Assembly (NCBI GenBank): GCA_050179685.1
Contig: JBFXEW010000002.1
Location: 124,001-188,000 of the forward strand
Length of the DNA stretch: 64,000 bases
Source: GWE2-40-63 sp050179685
GTDB taxonomy: Bacteria > Bacteroidota > Bacteroidia > Bacteroidales > SZUA-534
Direction: 5' to 3'
Shown: one piece after another, positions 7,615-18,145 of the stretch
Layout: each line of letters starts with the position of its first letter
Numbering within the stretch: the stretch's first letter is position 1
The notes under the pieces: generated by a model
Database searches by the model: none
What the model was told of the DNA's origin: nothing
What the model saw: the letters and a program-made list of their open reading frames with translations, nothing else
Made by a program: the position numbers and the translations under genes

Positions 7615-10600
7615 ATGAGTGAATCGGTACTTAAGGCCCTGATGCAGCTATTTGCCATAATTGCACATGTAAATAAAGATGGTGTTTCCACCAAGTCGCG
7701 TTCCATTGTCGAAAGTTATTTAAAGATGCAACTCAGCCAAACCCAGGTAGAAGAATACCTGGAACTCTTTGGCGACTACGTTGAGATTCACCAGGGAGGA
7801 GCTTCGTCGCGCGATGGAAACCGCGACCGCAAACGCACCTCGTCGAATTCGGTTAAAGTACTGCGTATTTGCCAGCAAATTAACGAGGAACTGCAACAGG
7901 ATCAAAAAATACTGGTAGTGCTGCAATTGCTTGAATTTATCAGCTATGGTGAAGTAATATCAGAAAAGGAACTCGATTTTGTAAAAACGGTTTCCGATGT
8001 CTTCAATATTCCTGAAGACGAATACCAAAACAGCTTTAACTTTATTTTGGACGGAAACATCGATAAAATTCCTTTTAAAGAACAGGTACTTATTCTCGAC
8101 AGCAATACCCAGGCACCTGCCGAAAGCTTTAAGCACATTCAATTTAAACAACTGAGCGGCCGCGTAGTAATGCTGAACCTTCCGTCGATTAACATGTTCG
8201 CTTTTCGCTATGTGGGCGAAACCGATTTATATCTGAATGGTCACAGCATTTTACTAAACCGCACCTATATTCTGCCCAAAGGTTCAGCCATTCGCAGTTC
8301 GCGTTTAGGAACTATCTATTACAGCGATATTGCTGCCAAATTTATTGGCTCGCATCTGGAACAAAAAGTAGTGTTTACCGCCAAAGATGTGGAGTTTCGT
8401 TTTAAAAACAGCACAAACGGCATCCATAAATTTAACTTTAGTGAACACGGCGGCGAACTGATTGGAATCATGGGCGGCAGCGGTGTGGGAAAATCGACCC
8501 TGCTTAATGTGCTGAATGGAAACCTGATGCCCCAAAGCGGACAAATACTTATTAACGGATACGATTTGCATAAGGACAAAAAAAGGCTGGAAGGCGTTAT
8601 TGGTTTTGTTCCTCAGGACGATTTACTGATTGAAGAACTGAGTGTTTACCAAAACCTGTATTACAATGCCCGGCTGTGTTTTAAAGACTACAGCGAAGCC
8701 GAGATTGAAGTGGCCGTTAACAAAATACTGGACGATCTAGACTTGCGCGAAACCAAAGATTTGGTTGTGGGAAATCCTTTGAAAAAAACAATTAGCGGAG
8801 GACAACGGAAAAGGTTAAACATTGCACTGGAACTTATTCGCGAACCTTTGGTGCTTTTTGTGGATGAACCCACTTCGGGACTTTCGTCGATGGATTCGGA
8901 AATGGTGATGGACCTGCTTAAGGAAGTTACCCTAAAAGGCAAACTGGTTATTGTAAACATCCACCAGCCTTCGTCCGATATTTTTAAGATGTTCGACAAA
9001 CTGCTTATCATGGACCGGGGTGGTTACCTTATTTATTATGGAAACCCGGTAGATTCGGTCGTCTATTTTAAAACCATGAGCAACCATGTGAACGCCATGG
9101 AAGCCGAATGTTACCATTGTGGAAACATCAACCCCGAAAAGGTACTGCAAATTGTTGAGTCGAAAGTGGTGGACGAATACGGGCGGGTGACCCGCATCCG
9201 TAAAACCGCACCACAGGAATGGGCCGGACTGTATCTGAAAAATATTGCATCGAAAAACAAAATGGATTTCGAAAAACAGGAACTGCCCAAAAATAATTTT
9301 GCCATTCCCGGAGTTTTCAAACAATTCCGTATTTTTTCGATACGCAACATCCTATCAAAACTATCGAACCGGCAGTATATTCTGATTAATTTTCTCGAAG
9401 CTCCCCTACTGGCAGCCATTCTGGCGTACTTTACCAAATATATTGAAGGTACCAGCGACAATCCTACGGCTTACGTGTTTAGCGCCAACGAGAATGTCCC
9501 CATTTACCTGTTTATGGCTGTAGTGGTGGCCATCTTTATAGGACTTACGGTAAGTGCCGAAGAGATTATAAAAGACCGGCAACTACTGAAACGCGAGAAA
9601 TTTCTGAACCTGAGCCGTTTCAGTTACCTCAACAGCAAAATACTGATACTTTTTCTGATTTCGGCCATACAAACCCTAAGTTTTGTGCTCATAGGCCACA
9701 GCATTATGGAATTAAACGGGCTTACCCTGGCGCACTGGCTGATGCTTTTTTCAGCAGCCTGTGCATCGAACATGATTGGTCTGAATATTTCAGCAGCACT
9801 CGATTCGGTTATCACCATCTACATTATGATTCCTTTTCTGGTGGTTCCGCAACTACTTTTTAGCGGTACCATGGTAAAATTCGAAAAGCTGAACCGCTCC
9901 ATAAGCTCGTACGAGCACGTTCCGCTCCTGGGCGATTTGATGGTGTCGCGATGGGCGTACGAAGGCATTGCAGTGAAGCAGTTCCGCGATAACGAATACC
10001 AAAAACATTTTTATTTCCTCGAAAAAAAGAAAAGCGAAGCCAGCTATATTGCCTCGTACCTGATTCCGGCTTTAGCCGCCCGTATCTCAAAAATTCAATA
10101 TTCTGAAGATGATGCAGCACGAGCGCATCATGTAGAGATTTTACACAACGAATTATTGAAGCTGAATCAGCGCACTCCCAAATATCCATTCAAAGCCATT
10201 TCGCTGGTACAACCCGAAAAGATAAACGATGCCCTGATAAAGCAAATTCAGGAACACCTGCAACTGGTTACCCAATATTACCAGAAGATACAAAACAAAG
10301 CCATCAGCATGCTCGATGAACAAGTGAATGAACTTACCAATCAACTGGGCAGCAAAGAAGCTTTGGTTGCACTGAAGAAAGACTACTACAACGACTTTTT
10401 GGCCGATTTGGTTATGAATCGCAACGAACTGCATAAGATACACGACACCGGCGAAGGTTACGTGCAACTTTCAGACCCGGTGTATCGCGACCCGGTTAGT
10501 TCAAACGGACGCGCGCATTTTTACGCCCCGGTGAAGAAACTGGGTTCGCTCGAGATAGATACCTATACCTTTAATCTCGGTATTATCTGGTTGTTCTCCT

Positions 10601-10683
10601 TGCTTATGTATGTGCTTTTAATTACCGATGCTTTCCGAAAATTGATTGAATCCGTTTCGGTACTAAAACGTAAAGGGAGTTAA
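7615..10683 (+). CDS. ABC transporter, ATPase fused to ABC2-type permease, with TerB-like N-terminus
   Basis: A 1022-residue ABCG-like half transporter. About residues 1-140 look like an all-helical TerB-type domain, then an uncharacterised beta-rich segment (about 165-245). The ATPase carries Walker A GGSGVGKS (about 286-293), signature ISGGQRKR (about 392), Walker B LVLFVDEPTSG (about 411-421) and the NIHQPSS switch histidine (about 448). A CYHCGN motif near 497 could bind metal. Six or so membrane helices of an ABC2 permease follow (about 580-770), then a helical soluble insertion and a last helix near the C-terminus. The substrate is unknown. This architecture is common in Bacteroidota; the protein would have to dimerise to act. 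Confidence 0.85.
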   Translation: MSESVLKALMQLFAIIAHVNKDGVSTKSRSIVESYLKMQLSQTQVEEYLELFGDYVEIHQGGASSRDGNRDRKRTSSNSVKVLRICQQINEELQQDQKILVVLQLLEFISYGEVISEKELDFVKTVSDVFNIPEDEYQNSFNFILDGNIDKIPFKEQVLILDSNTQAPAESFKHIQFKQLSGRVVMLNLPSINMFAFRYVGETDLYLNGHSILLNRTYILPKGSAIRSSRLGTIYYSDIAAKFIGSHLEQKVVFTAKDVEFRFKNSTNGIHKFNFSEHGGELIGIMGGSGVGKSTLLNVLNGNLMPQSGQILINGYDLHKDKKRLEGVIGFVPQDDLLIEELSVYQNLYYNARLCFKDYSEAEIEVAVNKILDDLDLRETKDLVVGNPLKKTISGGQRKRLNIALELIREPLVLFVDEPTSGLSSMDSEMVMDLLKEVTLKGKLVIVNIHQPSSDIFKMFDKLLIMDRGGYLIYYGNPVDSVVYFKTMSNHVNAMEAECYHCGNINPEKVLQIVESKVVDEYGRVTRIRKTAPQEWAGLYLKNIASKNKMDFEKQELPKNNFAIPGVFKQFRIFSIRNILSKLSNRQYILINFLEAPLLAAILAYFTKYIEGTSDNPTAYVFSANENVPIYLFMAVVVAIFIGLTVSAEEIIKDRQLLKREKFLNLSRFSYLNSKILILFLISAIQTLSFVLIGHSIMELNGLTLAHWLMLFSAACASNMIGLNISAALDSVITIYIMIPFLVVPQLLFSGTMVKFEKLNRSISSYEHVPLLGDLMVSRWAYEGIAVKQFRDNEYQKHFYFLEKKKSEASYIASYLIPALAARISKIQYSEDDAARAHHVEILHNELLKLNQRTPKYPFKAISLVQPEKINDALIKQIQEHLQLVTQYYQKIQNKAISMLDEQVNELTNQLGSKEALVALKKDYYNDFLADLVMNRNELHKIHDTGEGYVQLSDPVYRDPVSSNGRAHFYAPVKKLGSLEIDTYTFNLGIIWLFSLLMYVLLITDAFRKLIESVSVLKRKGS

Positions 10684-10845
10684 GTATATGCTGGAAGGAT
10701 AATTATTAGAGCTTACATTTTTGAATTTGAACCTTAATTGGAAACCTAAAAGATTACAGATTTTTAAACTATTATTAATGGCTTATTAATCTTGTAATTG
10801 CAAATTTTTGAACCCATTAAATCCTCAAAAAATATAGATGCAAAC

Positions 10846-10885
10846 AAAAAAAGCTACCCTGAATAAACAAGGTAGCTTTATTTTA
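10846..10885. terminator. bidirectional intrinsic terminator
   Basis: AAAGCTACC (10850-10858) pairs with GGTAGCTTT (10871-10879). The plus side is followed by ATTTTATT and the minus side by a TTTTTTT run, so it can end both the ABC transporter gene and the DUF2723 gene, which converge here. Confidence 0.8.
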
Positions 10886-10902
10886 TTGTGTTTCAATTTG
10901 GT

Positions 10903-13900
10903 TTATTGTATGTTTCCCTGTATAAACAAACCATACATTTCTTCAAAAGTCTTATTTAATTGCTGACTGAGTTCTTTCTCTCCATAACGCTGAGCCATTT
11001 CGTTCAACCATTGCACGGTAGCAAAGCAGATTTGCTTGTCGTGTTCGGCCTGATTAGGGAATCGACGGTCGAGTTTGGTATAATAGCGCAAATCGTTTAA
11101 GGCATCGGTAGCCATTTCTTCAACCAACTCGCGTCCCAGTTCCTGCAAGCCGGCTTCGAACAAGGCTTCTACAAAATGTGAATCCCAATATTCCAAAGCC
11201 ATTTTTTCTACAGGAAGCACCTCAAGTCCACGCAGCATAACCTGTTTGGCCGAATCTTTTTTATTTTCGGCAACGAGTGCTTTTGCGAGTCGTCCAAAGT
11301 TGTTGCGAATTTTAACAATACGAATGGTACGCCGGATGTTTTCGTCGAGGTAAACGTGTGGTTCGGCCATGTTCCCCCAGCGGAATTTGTTCATCAGGTT
11401 ATCGTAAAGTATGTCGGTATCGATGCGACCAATGGATTGATAGTCGAATGGCGTTTTAATGGGAACAAAACGGTAGGCAAATCCTTCGAGCTGGAAGTAA
11501 TCACGCATATTGGTTTCGTTTCCGGTTCCCACCGTTACAAAATAAATGGGACGCTCCCAGTTGGACGATGCCAACAAATCGAGTATCATTAAATCGTTTT
11601 TAAGAATATAGTTTGCTCCAATATTCCAACGAATTTCATCTACAATTTCCCCGGCCTGGTCTTCTTTAACCACTTGTTCCGAAAGCACTTTTTCCTTATC
11701 AACGGTAATTTTGAATTTTTTGGTTGGGAAATAGTCGGTTTTTTCGCCCATGGTGGTTTGAACCTGAGTACGAGCATCATCGCTACCAACAAAATCAATA
11801 ACCTGTCTTAGCTCCACGGCATCGCTTACACGTTCAAAAACAGGAACCTGATCGCGTTTACCCAACACATATTGGTTTTTATTTAAGCTAAAAGGAACCG
11901 GTTCTGATTCGTAATACTTCGATTTCATTTGGTCGATGTACCAATCGGTAATCAGGTAAGGAAGGCAAATAACGCGAACATCGGTTCGCACCTCTTCAAC
12001 CTCCTGAATGTACCAAAGCGGGAAGGTGTCGTTATCGCCATTGGTAAATATTACCCCGTCTTTTTCTACAGAGTTCAAGTAGTTGTAGGCAAAATCGCGG
12101 GCAATGTAACGGTCAGAACGGTCGTGATCGTCCCAGTTTTCGGCCGCCATTAGTGCGGGAATAAACAGGGTAACTGCCGTTGCTAAAACTGCTGACGGCG
12201 TTTCGCTCAGGTATTTTTTCAATGATTCATAAATTCCGAGTACGCCCAATCCTATCCAGATGGCAAAAGCATAAAACGAACCGGCGTAGGCGTAATCACG
12301 TTCACGGGGTTGTTGCGGCGATTGATTGAGGTAAACCACAATGGCCAATCCGGTAAGAATAAACAGCGACATCACTATCCAGAAATTCTTTTTGTCTTTT
12401 GAGAGTTGATAAACCAGACCTATAATTCCCAGAATAAATGGAAGCAGGTATAATTTATTGTTTGCCCGGTTGTTCGCATAGGTTGTGGGCAGGTTATCCT
12501 GAGGGCCTAAACGGGCTTCGTCGAGGAACTTGATGCCCGAAATCCAGTTGCCTTGTAATACGCCACCATGCCCCTGAATGTCGTTTTGTCGCCCGGCAAA
12601 ATTCCACATAAAATAGCGCCAGTACATGTGACCAATCTGGTAGTTAATAAAAAAACGCATATTTTCGACAAAGGTGGGTTTGTTAAAAGTTTCCAATTCA
12701 CCCCGGTTGTTTTCAGCCTTAACTTTATAACCTTTAATTTTTGCCCAGCTTTTATAATCCTGAATGTGTTCGGGCTTTGAGGAATACATCCGTGGGAAAA
12801 ACATGGTAAGTTTGGGGTTGTAATTGTATGAAATCTTTGGTTTCCCTTCTTCGTAGCGCTCTTCGCCTTTCATCCAGGTTTTTCCTCCTTCTTTATAAGG
12901 GTCTTTTAAATTTAAAGGTGTGTCGTAATACTGTCCGAACATCAGCGGACGTTCGCCATATTGTTCGCGGTTCAGGTAACCCAAGAGCGAATAAGCATCT
13001 TCCGGATCGTTCTGATCGATTGGAGGCGTAGCGCTTGAACGGATAATTATAACTCCGTACGACGAATAACCAATCATCATTACGGTAAACGCCAGAATAA
13101 TTGTATTCAATACCACTTGTTGTTTTTGGCGGGTATAATAAATGCCAAAAGCCAATAAAGCAGCCATAAGAAGCACAAAAAATATAACTCCCGAGTTAAA
13201 GGGAAGACCAAAGGTATTGACAAACAGCAAATCGAAGCCAAAAGCTACTTTAACCACGCCGGGAACAATAATCCACATAATGGTACCCAGAATAATTCCT
13301 GAAAGAATTAAGGACCAAATAACTCCTTTAGTGGTAACCTCATATTTACGGAAATAATAAACCAGTACCATGGCCGGGATGGCCAGCAGGTTCAACAGGT
13401 GAACTCCTATCGAAAGGCCAACAATAAAAGCAATGAGTATAATCCAGCGATTGCTGTGCGGTTCATCGGCAATGTTTTCCCATTTAAGAATTGCCCAAAA
13501 AACAAAGGCTGTAATCAGCGACGAGGTAGCATAAACTTCGCCTTCGACTGCCGAAAACCAAAAGGTGTCGGAAAAAGTATAAGCCAGGGCACCAATCATC
13601 CCGCTGCCAATAATGGCAATGGTTTGACCCAGTGATAATTCCTGATTGCTGATAATTTTCCGTGCCAGGTGCGTTATGGACCAGAACAGAAATAAAATGG
13701 TAAATGCGCTGGCTAAAGCCGACATAATGTTGGCCATTAAAGCTACCAATTCCAGATTATCTCCGGCAAACAGTGTAAAGAAACGGGTTAAAAGCATAAA
13801 GACCGGTGCCCCGGGAGGGTGTCCTACCTCTAATTTGTAGCCGGTAGCAATAAACTCGCCACAATCCCAGAAGCTTGCTGTGGGTTCTATGGTGCTTATG

Positions 13901-13965
13901 TACACAAAAGCCGAAATGGCAAATGCCAGCCAACCAAAAATAACATTAAGTTTTTGATATCTCAT
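10903..13965 (-). CDS. DUF2723 membrane protein, TMEM260-like protein O-mannosyltransferase family
   Basis: A 1020-residue protein. The first ~600 residues hold many membrane helices and begin with the hallmark of the family: an acidic FWDCGEF loop (residues 32-38) and GHPPGAP (48-54), typical of GT-C enzymes that use lipid-linked sugars. The remaining ~400 residues are soluble, presumably periplasmic, with a helical repeat-like end. Pfam DUF2723 is related to human TMEM260, a protein O-mannosyltransferase; in Bacteroidota the role in general protein O-glycosylation is likely but not shown. It is a single gene with a 108-bp gap to the flippase. Confidence 0.85.
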   Translation of the reverse strand: MRYQKLNVIFGWLAFAISAFVYISTIEPTASFWDCGEFIATGYKLEVGHPPGAPVFMLLTRFFTLFAGDNLELVALMANIMSALASAFTILFLFWSITHLARKIISNQELSLGQTIAIIGSGMIGALAYTFSDTFWFSAVEGEVYATSSLITAFVFWAILKWENIADEPHSNRWIILIAFIVGLSIGVHLLNLLAIPAMVLVYYFRKYEVTTKGVIWSLILSGIILGTIMWIIVPGVVKVAFGFDLLFVNTFGLPFNSGVIFFVLLMAALLAFGIYYTRQKQQVVLNTIILAFTVMMIGYSSYGVIIIRSSATPPIDQNDPEDAYSLLGYLNREQYGERPLMFGQYYDTPLNLKDPYKEGGKTWMKGEERYEEGKPKISYNYNPKLTMFFPRMYSSKPEHIQDYKSWAKIKGYKVKAENNRGELETFNKPTFVENMRFFINYQIGHMYWRYFMWNFAGRQNDIQGHGGVLQGNWISGIKFLDEARLGPQDNLPTTYANNRANNKLYLLPFILGIIGLVYQLSKDKKNFWIVMSLFILTGLAIVVYLNQSPQQPRERDYAYAGSFYAFAIWIGLGVLGIYESLKKYLSETPSAVLATAVTLFIPALMAAENWDDHDRSDRYIARDFAYNYLNSVEKDGVIFTNGDNDTFPLWYIQEVEEVRTDVRVICLPYLITDWYIDQMKSKYYESEPVPFSLNKNQYVLGKRDQVPVFERVSDAVELRQVIDFVGSDDARTQVQTTMGEKTDYFPTKKFKITVDKEKVLSEQVVKEDQAGEIVDEIRWNIGANYILKNDLMILDLLASSNWERPIYFVTVGTGNETNMRDYFQLEGFAYRFVPIKTPFDYQSIGRIDTDILYDNLMNKFRWGNMAEPHVYLDENIRRTIRIVKIRNNFGRLAKALVAENKKDSAKQVMLRGLEVLPVEKMALEYWDSHFVEALFEAGLQELGRELVEEMATDALNDLRYYTKLDRRFPNQAEHDKQICFATVQWLNEMAQRYGEKELSQQLNKTFEEMYGLFIQGNIQ

Positions 13966-14073
13966 TTCTATTCAATTTTACTGTTTGTTTTATCATTAAA
14001 ATTCAGCCGCTTTCGAATTTTTATTTGAGAGACAGCAGCTTAATTAATTTTTTTAAAATATATTCTCTGAACG

Positions 14074-15516
14074 CTATTTTTCACTTTTAATTATCTGATA
14101 CATATCTTTAATACGTATGATTCCAATTCCAAAAGCCAGCGTAACACTCAAAACTACCATAATGCCAGCCTGTATTAACCAGTTGTAGGGTAAATCGGTG
14201 CTAATTATCCCAATGAGCAGTACGCCAGTTGCAAATATCAATAATAAAATTAAAAGTTTATAATTAATCTGAAATTTAAAGATTTTAATGGCGATAATCA
14301 CCTGGATAAGCGCTGTTGCTGATTGCGTAATCAGGCTGGCCACAGCCGATCCCAAAGCCTGAAACCGCGGAATAAGTACCAGGTTCAATGTAATATTTAA
14401 TACCATTCCTGCAAAAGCCATCAGGTTTAAGGCTTTTAAACTGCCATTGGCTGTTAAAAGGGTTCCAAAAATATAGGTTGTTCCGATGGAAATAAAGCCA
14501 AACATTAGTACTGCAAATATCGATGCCGACGATTCCACGTGATGGTGATACAACAAATCCATAATTTCGGCCCGGTAAAAAGCACTTACCATGGCAACAA
14601 TGGTAGCCGGAATTACAATCAGTATAAACGATAGCTGTGCCAGTTGGCCAACAGGGTCACCTTGTTTTATCATTTTTGAAAAAATGGGCAGCAACAATCC
14701 GGCAAAAAGCAGGGCAAACATGGCAGCAGCATCTAAAATACGGAAAGCCTGCGCGTAAATACCAGCCTGGGTGCTTCCGTCGACAAGCATACGTTCGAGC
14801 ATAACCGAATCGATACGATTGTAAAAGGCCATCAGTATGGTAAGCAGTGCATAGGGATAGCTTTTTTTAAGAATGGCTTTTGAGAATTGCCAGTCGAAGC
14901 GCAACTTGATACGTCCGCTGCGGAAAAGAACCAGCAAAAACGAAACCAGCGCGGTGAATAAATAAGCCGCCGTTTGCGCAAAAACAAACCATTTAATTTT
15001 AAAGGGTTCGTCGGTCAGATTGCCCCAAAGCAAAAAGCTACAAATAATAATCATCAAAGCCCGGTCGAGCACTGAGATAATGCTGTCGGTTTTAAACAAA
15101 TGCAAACCGGCCAGGTTGGAGCGGAAATAAAGAATGGTTGAAGCCAAAAACTGATTGAACACCAAAAACAGTAGCAACTTCAGTTGGTCCCAGCTATAGT
15201 CCCAAATCCAGGCTACGCTCATGCTAATTATAAAGTAAGCCACACCCAGTATAAGACGTAAGCCTATGATGTTTGAAAAATGCTTGTTCAGTAAATGACT
15301 GTTTTGAGCAATGTTGCGGTTGTTAAAATTGGTGATGCCCAAATCGAGCAACATATTCAAGATGAGTGAGAAATTGAAAAGTGCAAAGTAAAATCCGTAT
15401 TGTTCAGCACCCACCACATTTTGAACGGTACGGTCGATGCCAAATATCCAAAAAGGCTTAATCAGTAAATTAAGCGATAAAACTAAAGCCAGATTGGTTA
15501 TAAACTTCCGTTTCAA
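14074..15516 (-). CDS. polysaccharide flippase (Wzx/MOP family)
   Basis: A 480-residue membrane protein with about 12-14 hydrophobic helices along its length and the MOP-superfamily pattern of an N-terminal helix pair followed by a conserved LGITNFNNRNIAQN loop. Such proteins flip undecaprenyl-linked oligosaccharides to the periplasm. It lies 17 bp from a methyltransferase gene on the same strand and divergent to a GT4 gene, forming a small glycan-related group separate from the main cluster at 36-61 kb. A second, different flippase is encoded at 50.3 kb. Confidence 0.85.
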   Translation of the reverse strand: MKRKFITNLALVLSLNLLIKPFWIFGIDRTVQNVVGAEQYGFYFALFNFSLILNMLLDLGITNFNNRNIAQNSHLLNKHFSNIIGLRLILGVAYFIISMSVAWIWDYSWDQLKLLLFLVFNQFLASTILYFRSNLAGLHLFKTDSIISVLDRALMIIICSFLLWGNLTDEPFKIKWFVFAQTAAYLFTALVSFLLVLFRSGRIKLRFDWQFSKAILKKSYPYALLTILMAFYNRIDSVMLERMLVDGSTQAGIYAQAFRILDAAAMFALLFAGLLLPIFSKMIKQGDPVGQLAQLSFILIVIPATIVAMVSAFYRAEIMDLLYHHHVESSASIFAVLMFGFISIGTTYIFGTLLTANGSLKALNLMAFAGMVLNITLNLVLIPRFQALGSAVASLITQSATALIQVIIAIKIFKFQINYKLLILLLIFATGVLLIGIISTDLPYNWLIQAGIMVVLSVTLAFGIGIIRIKDMYQIIKSEK

Positions 15517-15533
15517 AATGTTTATTTTAAAGA

Positions 15534-16295
15534 CTAATTAACAGCATTAATGGGTTCGCTGGCTTCAATCAGAATAAACCAGGCCTGTTTGCGCATAAAA
15601 GGGAAAACTGCAAAAATACAGCGATCAATTCCATGCAGGCATTTCAGTAAGGGATTAAAAATAAAGGTCTTTCTAAAAGCAATGGCAGTCAGGGAACTTA
15701 AAAAATAATACGAAAGTTTAACCTTTCCAAAATAACGATTCAAAGCTTTCAAATCGGGTTTAAGTAAGGGATGCTCATCTTCGGTGCGCAAATGCGGCGT
15801 GCGGTTACGGTACCAGTTAATAAGCGGATTATGTCCCAGCGGTTCCATAAAAATGGCTTTTCCTCCGGGGTTTAAAACCCTTGAAATTTCGCGGTACGAT
15901 TTTTCAATATCCAGGTGATGGATTATGCCCGAGCCACAAACCAGATCGAACGATTGATTTTCGAATTCCAGTGCTTCGGCATTCATTTGTTTGAATGTTA
16001 TGGGCAGATTCATTTTTTCTGCTTTATTGCGCGCCTGTTCAATGGCGTAATCCGATATATCGATTCCGGTAACCCGGCCTCCATTTTGTGCAATCAGGTA
16101 AGCTGAGCTGCCCTCGCCGCATCCGTATTCCAGAATAGTTTTACCCTGTGCCTGATTGGTTAAAAGAGCCACATAGCGCTGTTCAATCAACGAAAAAATG
16201 GAGTAAAATTTATCGGTAACCTTGCGACTCTTATCATTAAATATTTGGTTGTGAAATTCCTGTTCTCTTTTAATTCTATCGTTTGCTGTTGCCAT
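15534..16295 (-). CDS. class I SAM-dependent methyltransferase
   Basis: A 253-residue Rossmann-fold methyltransferase. Motif I ILEYGCGEGSSA is at residues 54-65, the acidic ribose-binding GIDISDYA follows, and LVCGSGIIHHL gives motif IV. Substrate unknown; the flippase next to it suggests a glycan or lipid-linked sugar, as an inference. An upstream ATG at 16328 would add eleven hydrophobic residues lacking any family similarity and would crowd the divergent gene, so the ATG at 16293-16295 (MATANDRIKREQEF) is chosen. Confidence 0.88.
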   Translation of the reverse strand: MATANDRIKREQEFHNQIFNDKSRKVTDKFYSIFSLIEQRYVALLTNQAQGKTILEYGCGEGSSAYLIAQNGGRVTGIDISDYAIEQARNKAEKMNLPITFKQMNAEALEFENQSFDLVCGSGIIHHLDIEKSYREISRVLNPGGKAIFMEPLGHNPLINWYRNRTPHLRTEDEHPLLKPDLKALNRYFGKVKLSYYFLSSLTAIAFRKTFIFNPLLKCLHGIDRCIFAVFPFMRKQAWFILIEASEPINAVN

Positions 16296-16400
16296 AGGTA
16301 CTAAAATCTGAAATGCAAAAATAACCATTATAGGCTTGGTTTGGCAGAAATCGTTACAATTTCTTTACTTTTGAGACCAAATAGCAGAATACATCTGATT

Positions 16401-17522
16401 ATGATAATTGCTGTAAATGCACAACTCCTGTTAAAAGACAGGCTCGAAGGACTTGGCTGGTTTACTTATGAAACGCTGAAACGAATAACCCGGCAACATC
16501 CGGAACATCGGTTTGTGTTTATTTTTGACCGCCCCTGGGACAAGCAGTTTATTTTTTCGGATAATATTATTCCGGTTAAAACGCGCATTCCATCGCGACA
16601 CCCATTGCTGTGGTATTGGAGATTCGAGCAAGCGATTCCCGGTTTGTTAAAAAAATATCGGGCCGATTTATTCTTGTCGACCGATGGCTGGAGCACAATA
16701 AATACCGATATAAAAACTTATACCGTAATTCACGACATTGATTTTGTGCATCATCCCCAGAATTTCCCCTGGCTTACGCAGAAGTATTTCAATACGTTTT
16801 TTCCAAAAATTGCCCAAAAAGCCACCCGGCTGGGTACGGTTTCAGAGTATTCACGAAACGACATGGCAAACACATGGAATCTTTCAACCAATTCCATCGA
16901 TGTAATTTACAATGGAAGCAACGAGCTTTATAAGCCGCTTAGTTCCGATACAGCCGAACAAACCCGGAAGGATTATACCCAGGGTAAACCTTATTTTATT
17001 TATGTGGGCTCTTTAAACCCCCGCAAAAATATTGAAGGAATGCTTCGTGGTTTTGAATCTTTTAAACAGCAAACCCACCAGCCTCATCAGTTGGTAATTG
17101 TTGGTGAAAAAATGTGGAGGGACTCACACATCGAAAGAGTTTACGAAAGCATGGAGCATAAAAACGAAATGCTTTTTACCGGAAGGCTTTCGAATGAAAA
17201 ATTGCATGTTTTACTGGCAAGTGCACAGGCTTTGGTGTTGGTTTCGCATCTCGAAGGATTTGGAATTCCCTTGCTGGAAGCCATGAATTGTGATGTGCCG
17301 ATACTTTGTTCCAATGTTACAGCCTTGCCCGAGGTGGCCGGCGATGCAGGACATTTGGTGAATCCCGGTTCGGTGGATTCCATTGCCCAGGGATTTGCTA
17401 AACTGGCCGGCGACGAAGTTTACCGACAAAGTCTGATAAGCAAGGCCCGCATACAACGCACCCGATTTAGCTGGGATAAATCGGCAGAACGTTTGTGGAA
17501 CGGAATAGAAAAATGTTTTTAG
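16401..17522 (+). CDS. family 4 glycosyltransferase
   Basis: A 373-residue GT-B glycosyltransferase. The C-terminal donor-binding half has YVGSLNPRKN, HLEGFGIPLLEAMNC (the E-x7-E motif) and CSNVTALPEV. The N-terminal acceptor half begins MIIAVNAQLLL, which looks like the genuine start; the longer frame from 16341 adds 20 residues that do not resemble the family. Donor and acceptor are unknown. It is 3 bp upstream of rnhB, so the two are probably translated from one message, while the methyltransferase and flippase diverge from it. Confidence 0.88.
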   Translation: MIIAVNAQLLLKDRLEGLGWFTYETLKRITRQHPEHRFVFIFDRPWDKQFIFSDNIIPVKTRIPSRHPLLWYWRFEQAIPGLLKKYRADLFLSTDGWSTINTDIKTYTVIHDIDFVHHPQNFPWLTQKYFNTFFPKIAQKATRLGTVSEYSRNDMANTWNLSTNSIDVIYNGSNELYKPLSSDTAEQTRKDYTQGKPYFIYVGSLNPRKNIEGMLRGFESFKQQTHQPHQLVIVGEKMWRDSHIERVYESMEHKNEMLFTGRLSNEKLHVLLASAQALVLVSHLEGFGIPLLEAMNCDVPILCSNVTALPEVAGDAGHLVNPGSVDSIAQGFAKLAGDEVYRQSLISKARIQRTRFSWDKSAERLWNGIEKCF

Positions 17523-17525
17523 TGT

Positions 17526-18131
17526 ATGGCTGCTCTCTTACCTTTTTTTAAAGCCGATGTTTGGGAAGCCGGTTGCGACGAAGCCGGACGAGGTTGTCTG
17601 GCCGGTCCTGTCTTTGCGGCGGCAGTCATTCTTCCTGCCGATTTTAAACATGAATTGTTGAACGATTCAAAGCAGGTAAACGAAAAGCACCGCTACCTCT
17701 TGCGTGAATTTATTGAAAAACATGCGCTCGCTTATGCAGTAGCCAGTTATTCCCCGCAGGAAATTGATCAGGTGAATATTTTAAATGCCTCCTTTTATTC
17801 GATGCACCGCGCTTTAGCGCAACTGAAAATTCAGCCCGGACATATTATAGTGGATGGCAACCGCTTTAAAAATTACGGAACAATCCCTTATCAAACCCTA
17901 GTAAAAGGCGATGGAAAATACTTATCCATTGCCGCAGCCTCGATTTTGGCCAAAACTTACCGCGACGATTACATGCTGGAACTTCACAAGCAGTTTCCCC
18001 GATATAGTTGGAATAAAAACAAAGGCTATCCGACCAAAGACCATCGTGAGGCAATAAGGCAGTATGGTATTACTCCGCACCACAGGAAAAGCTTTCGCCT
18101 GCTGGATGAGCAGTTACGATTAGATTTCTAA
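17526..18131 (+). CDS. rnhB: ribonuclease HII
   Basis: A 201-residue enzyme that cuts the RNA strand of RNA-DNA hybrids and removes single ribonucleotides from DNA. The active-site D18-E19 lies in the signature GCDEAGRGCLAGPV, a third aspartate in IIVDGNRF (about residue 111), and YPTKDHREAI near the C-terminus is typical. Length is normal. Its start is 3 bp after the glycosyltransferase stop, with no obvious promoter between. Confidence 0.96.
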   Translation: MAALLPFFKADVWEAGCDEAGRGCLAGPVFAAAVILPADFKHELLNDSKQVNEKHRYLLREFIEKHALAYAVASYSPQEIDQVNILNASFYSMHRALAQLKIQPGHIIVDGNRFKNYGTIPYQTLVKGDGKYLSIAAASILAKTYRDDYMLELHKQFPRYSWNKNKGYPTKDHREAIRQYGITPHHRKSFRLLDEQLRLDF

Positions 18132-18145
18132 TTTGCATTTAAGCA

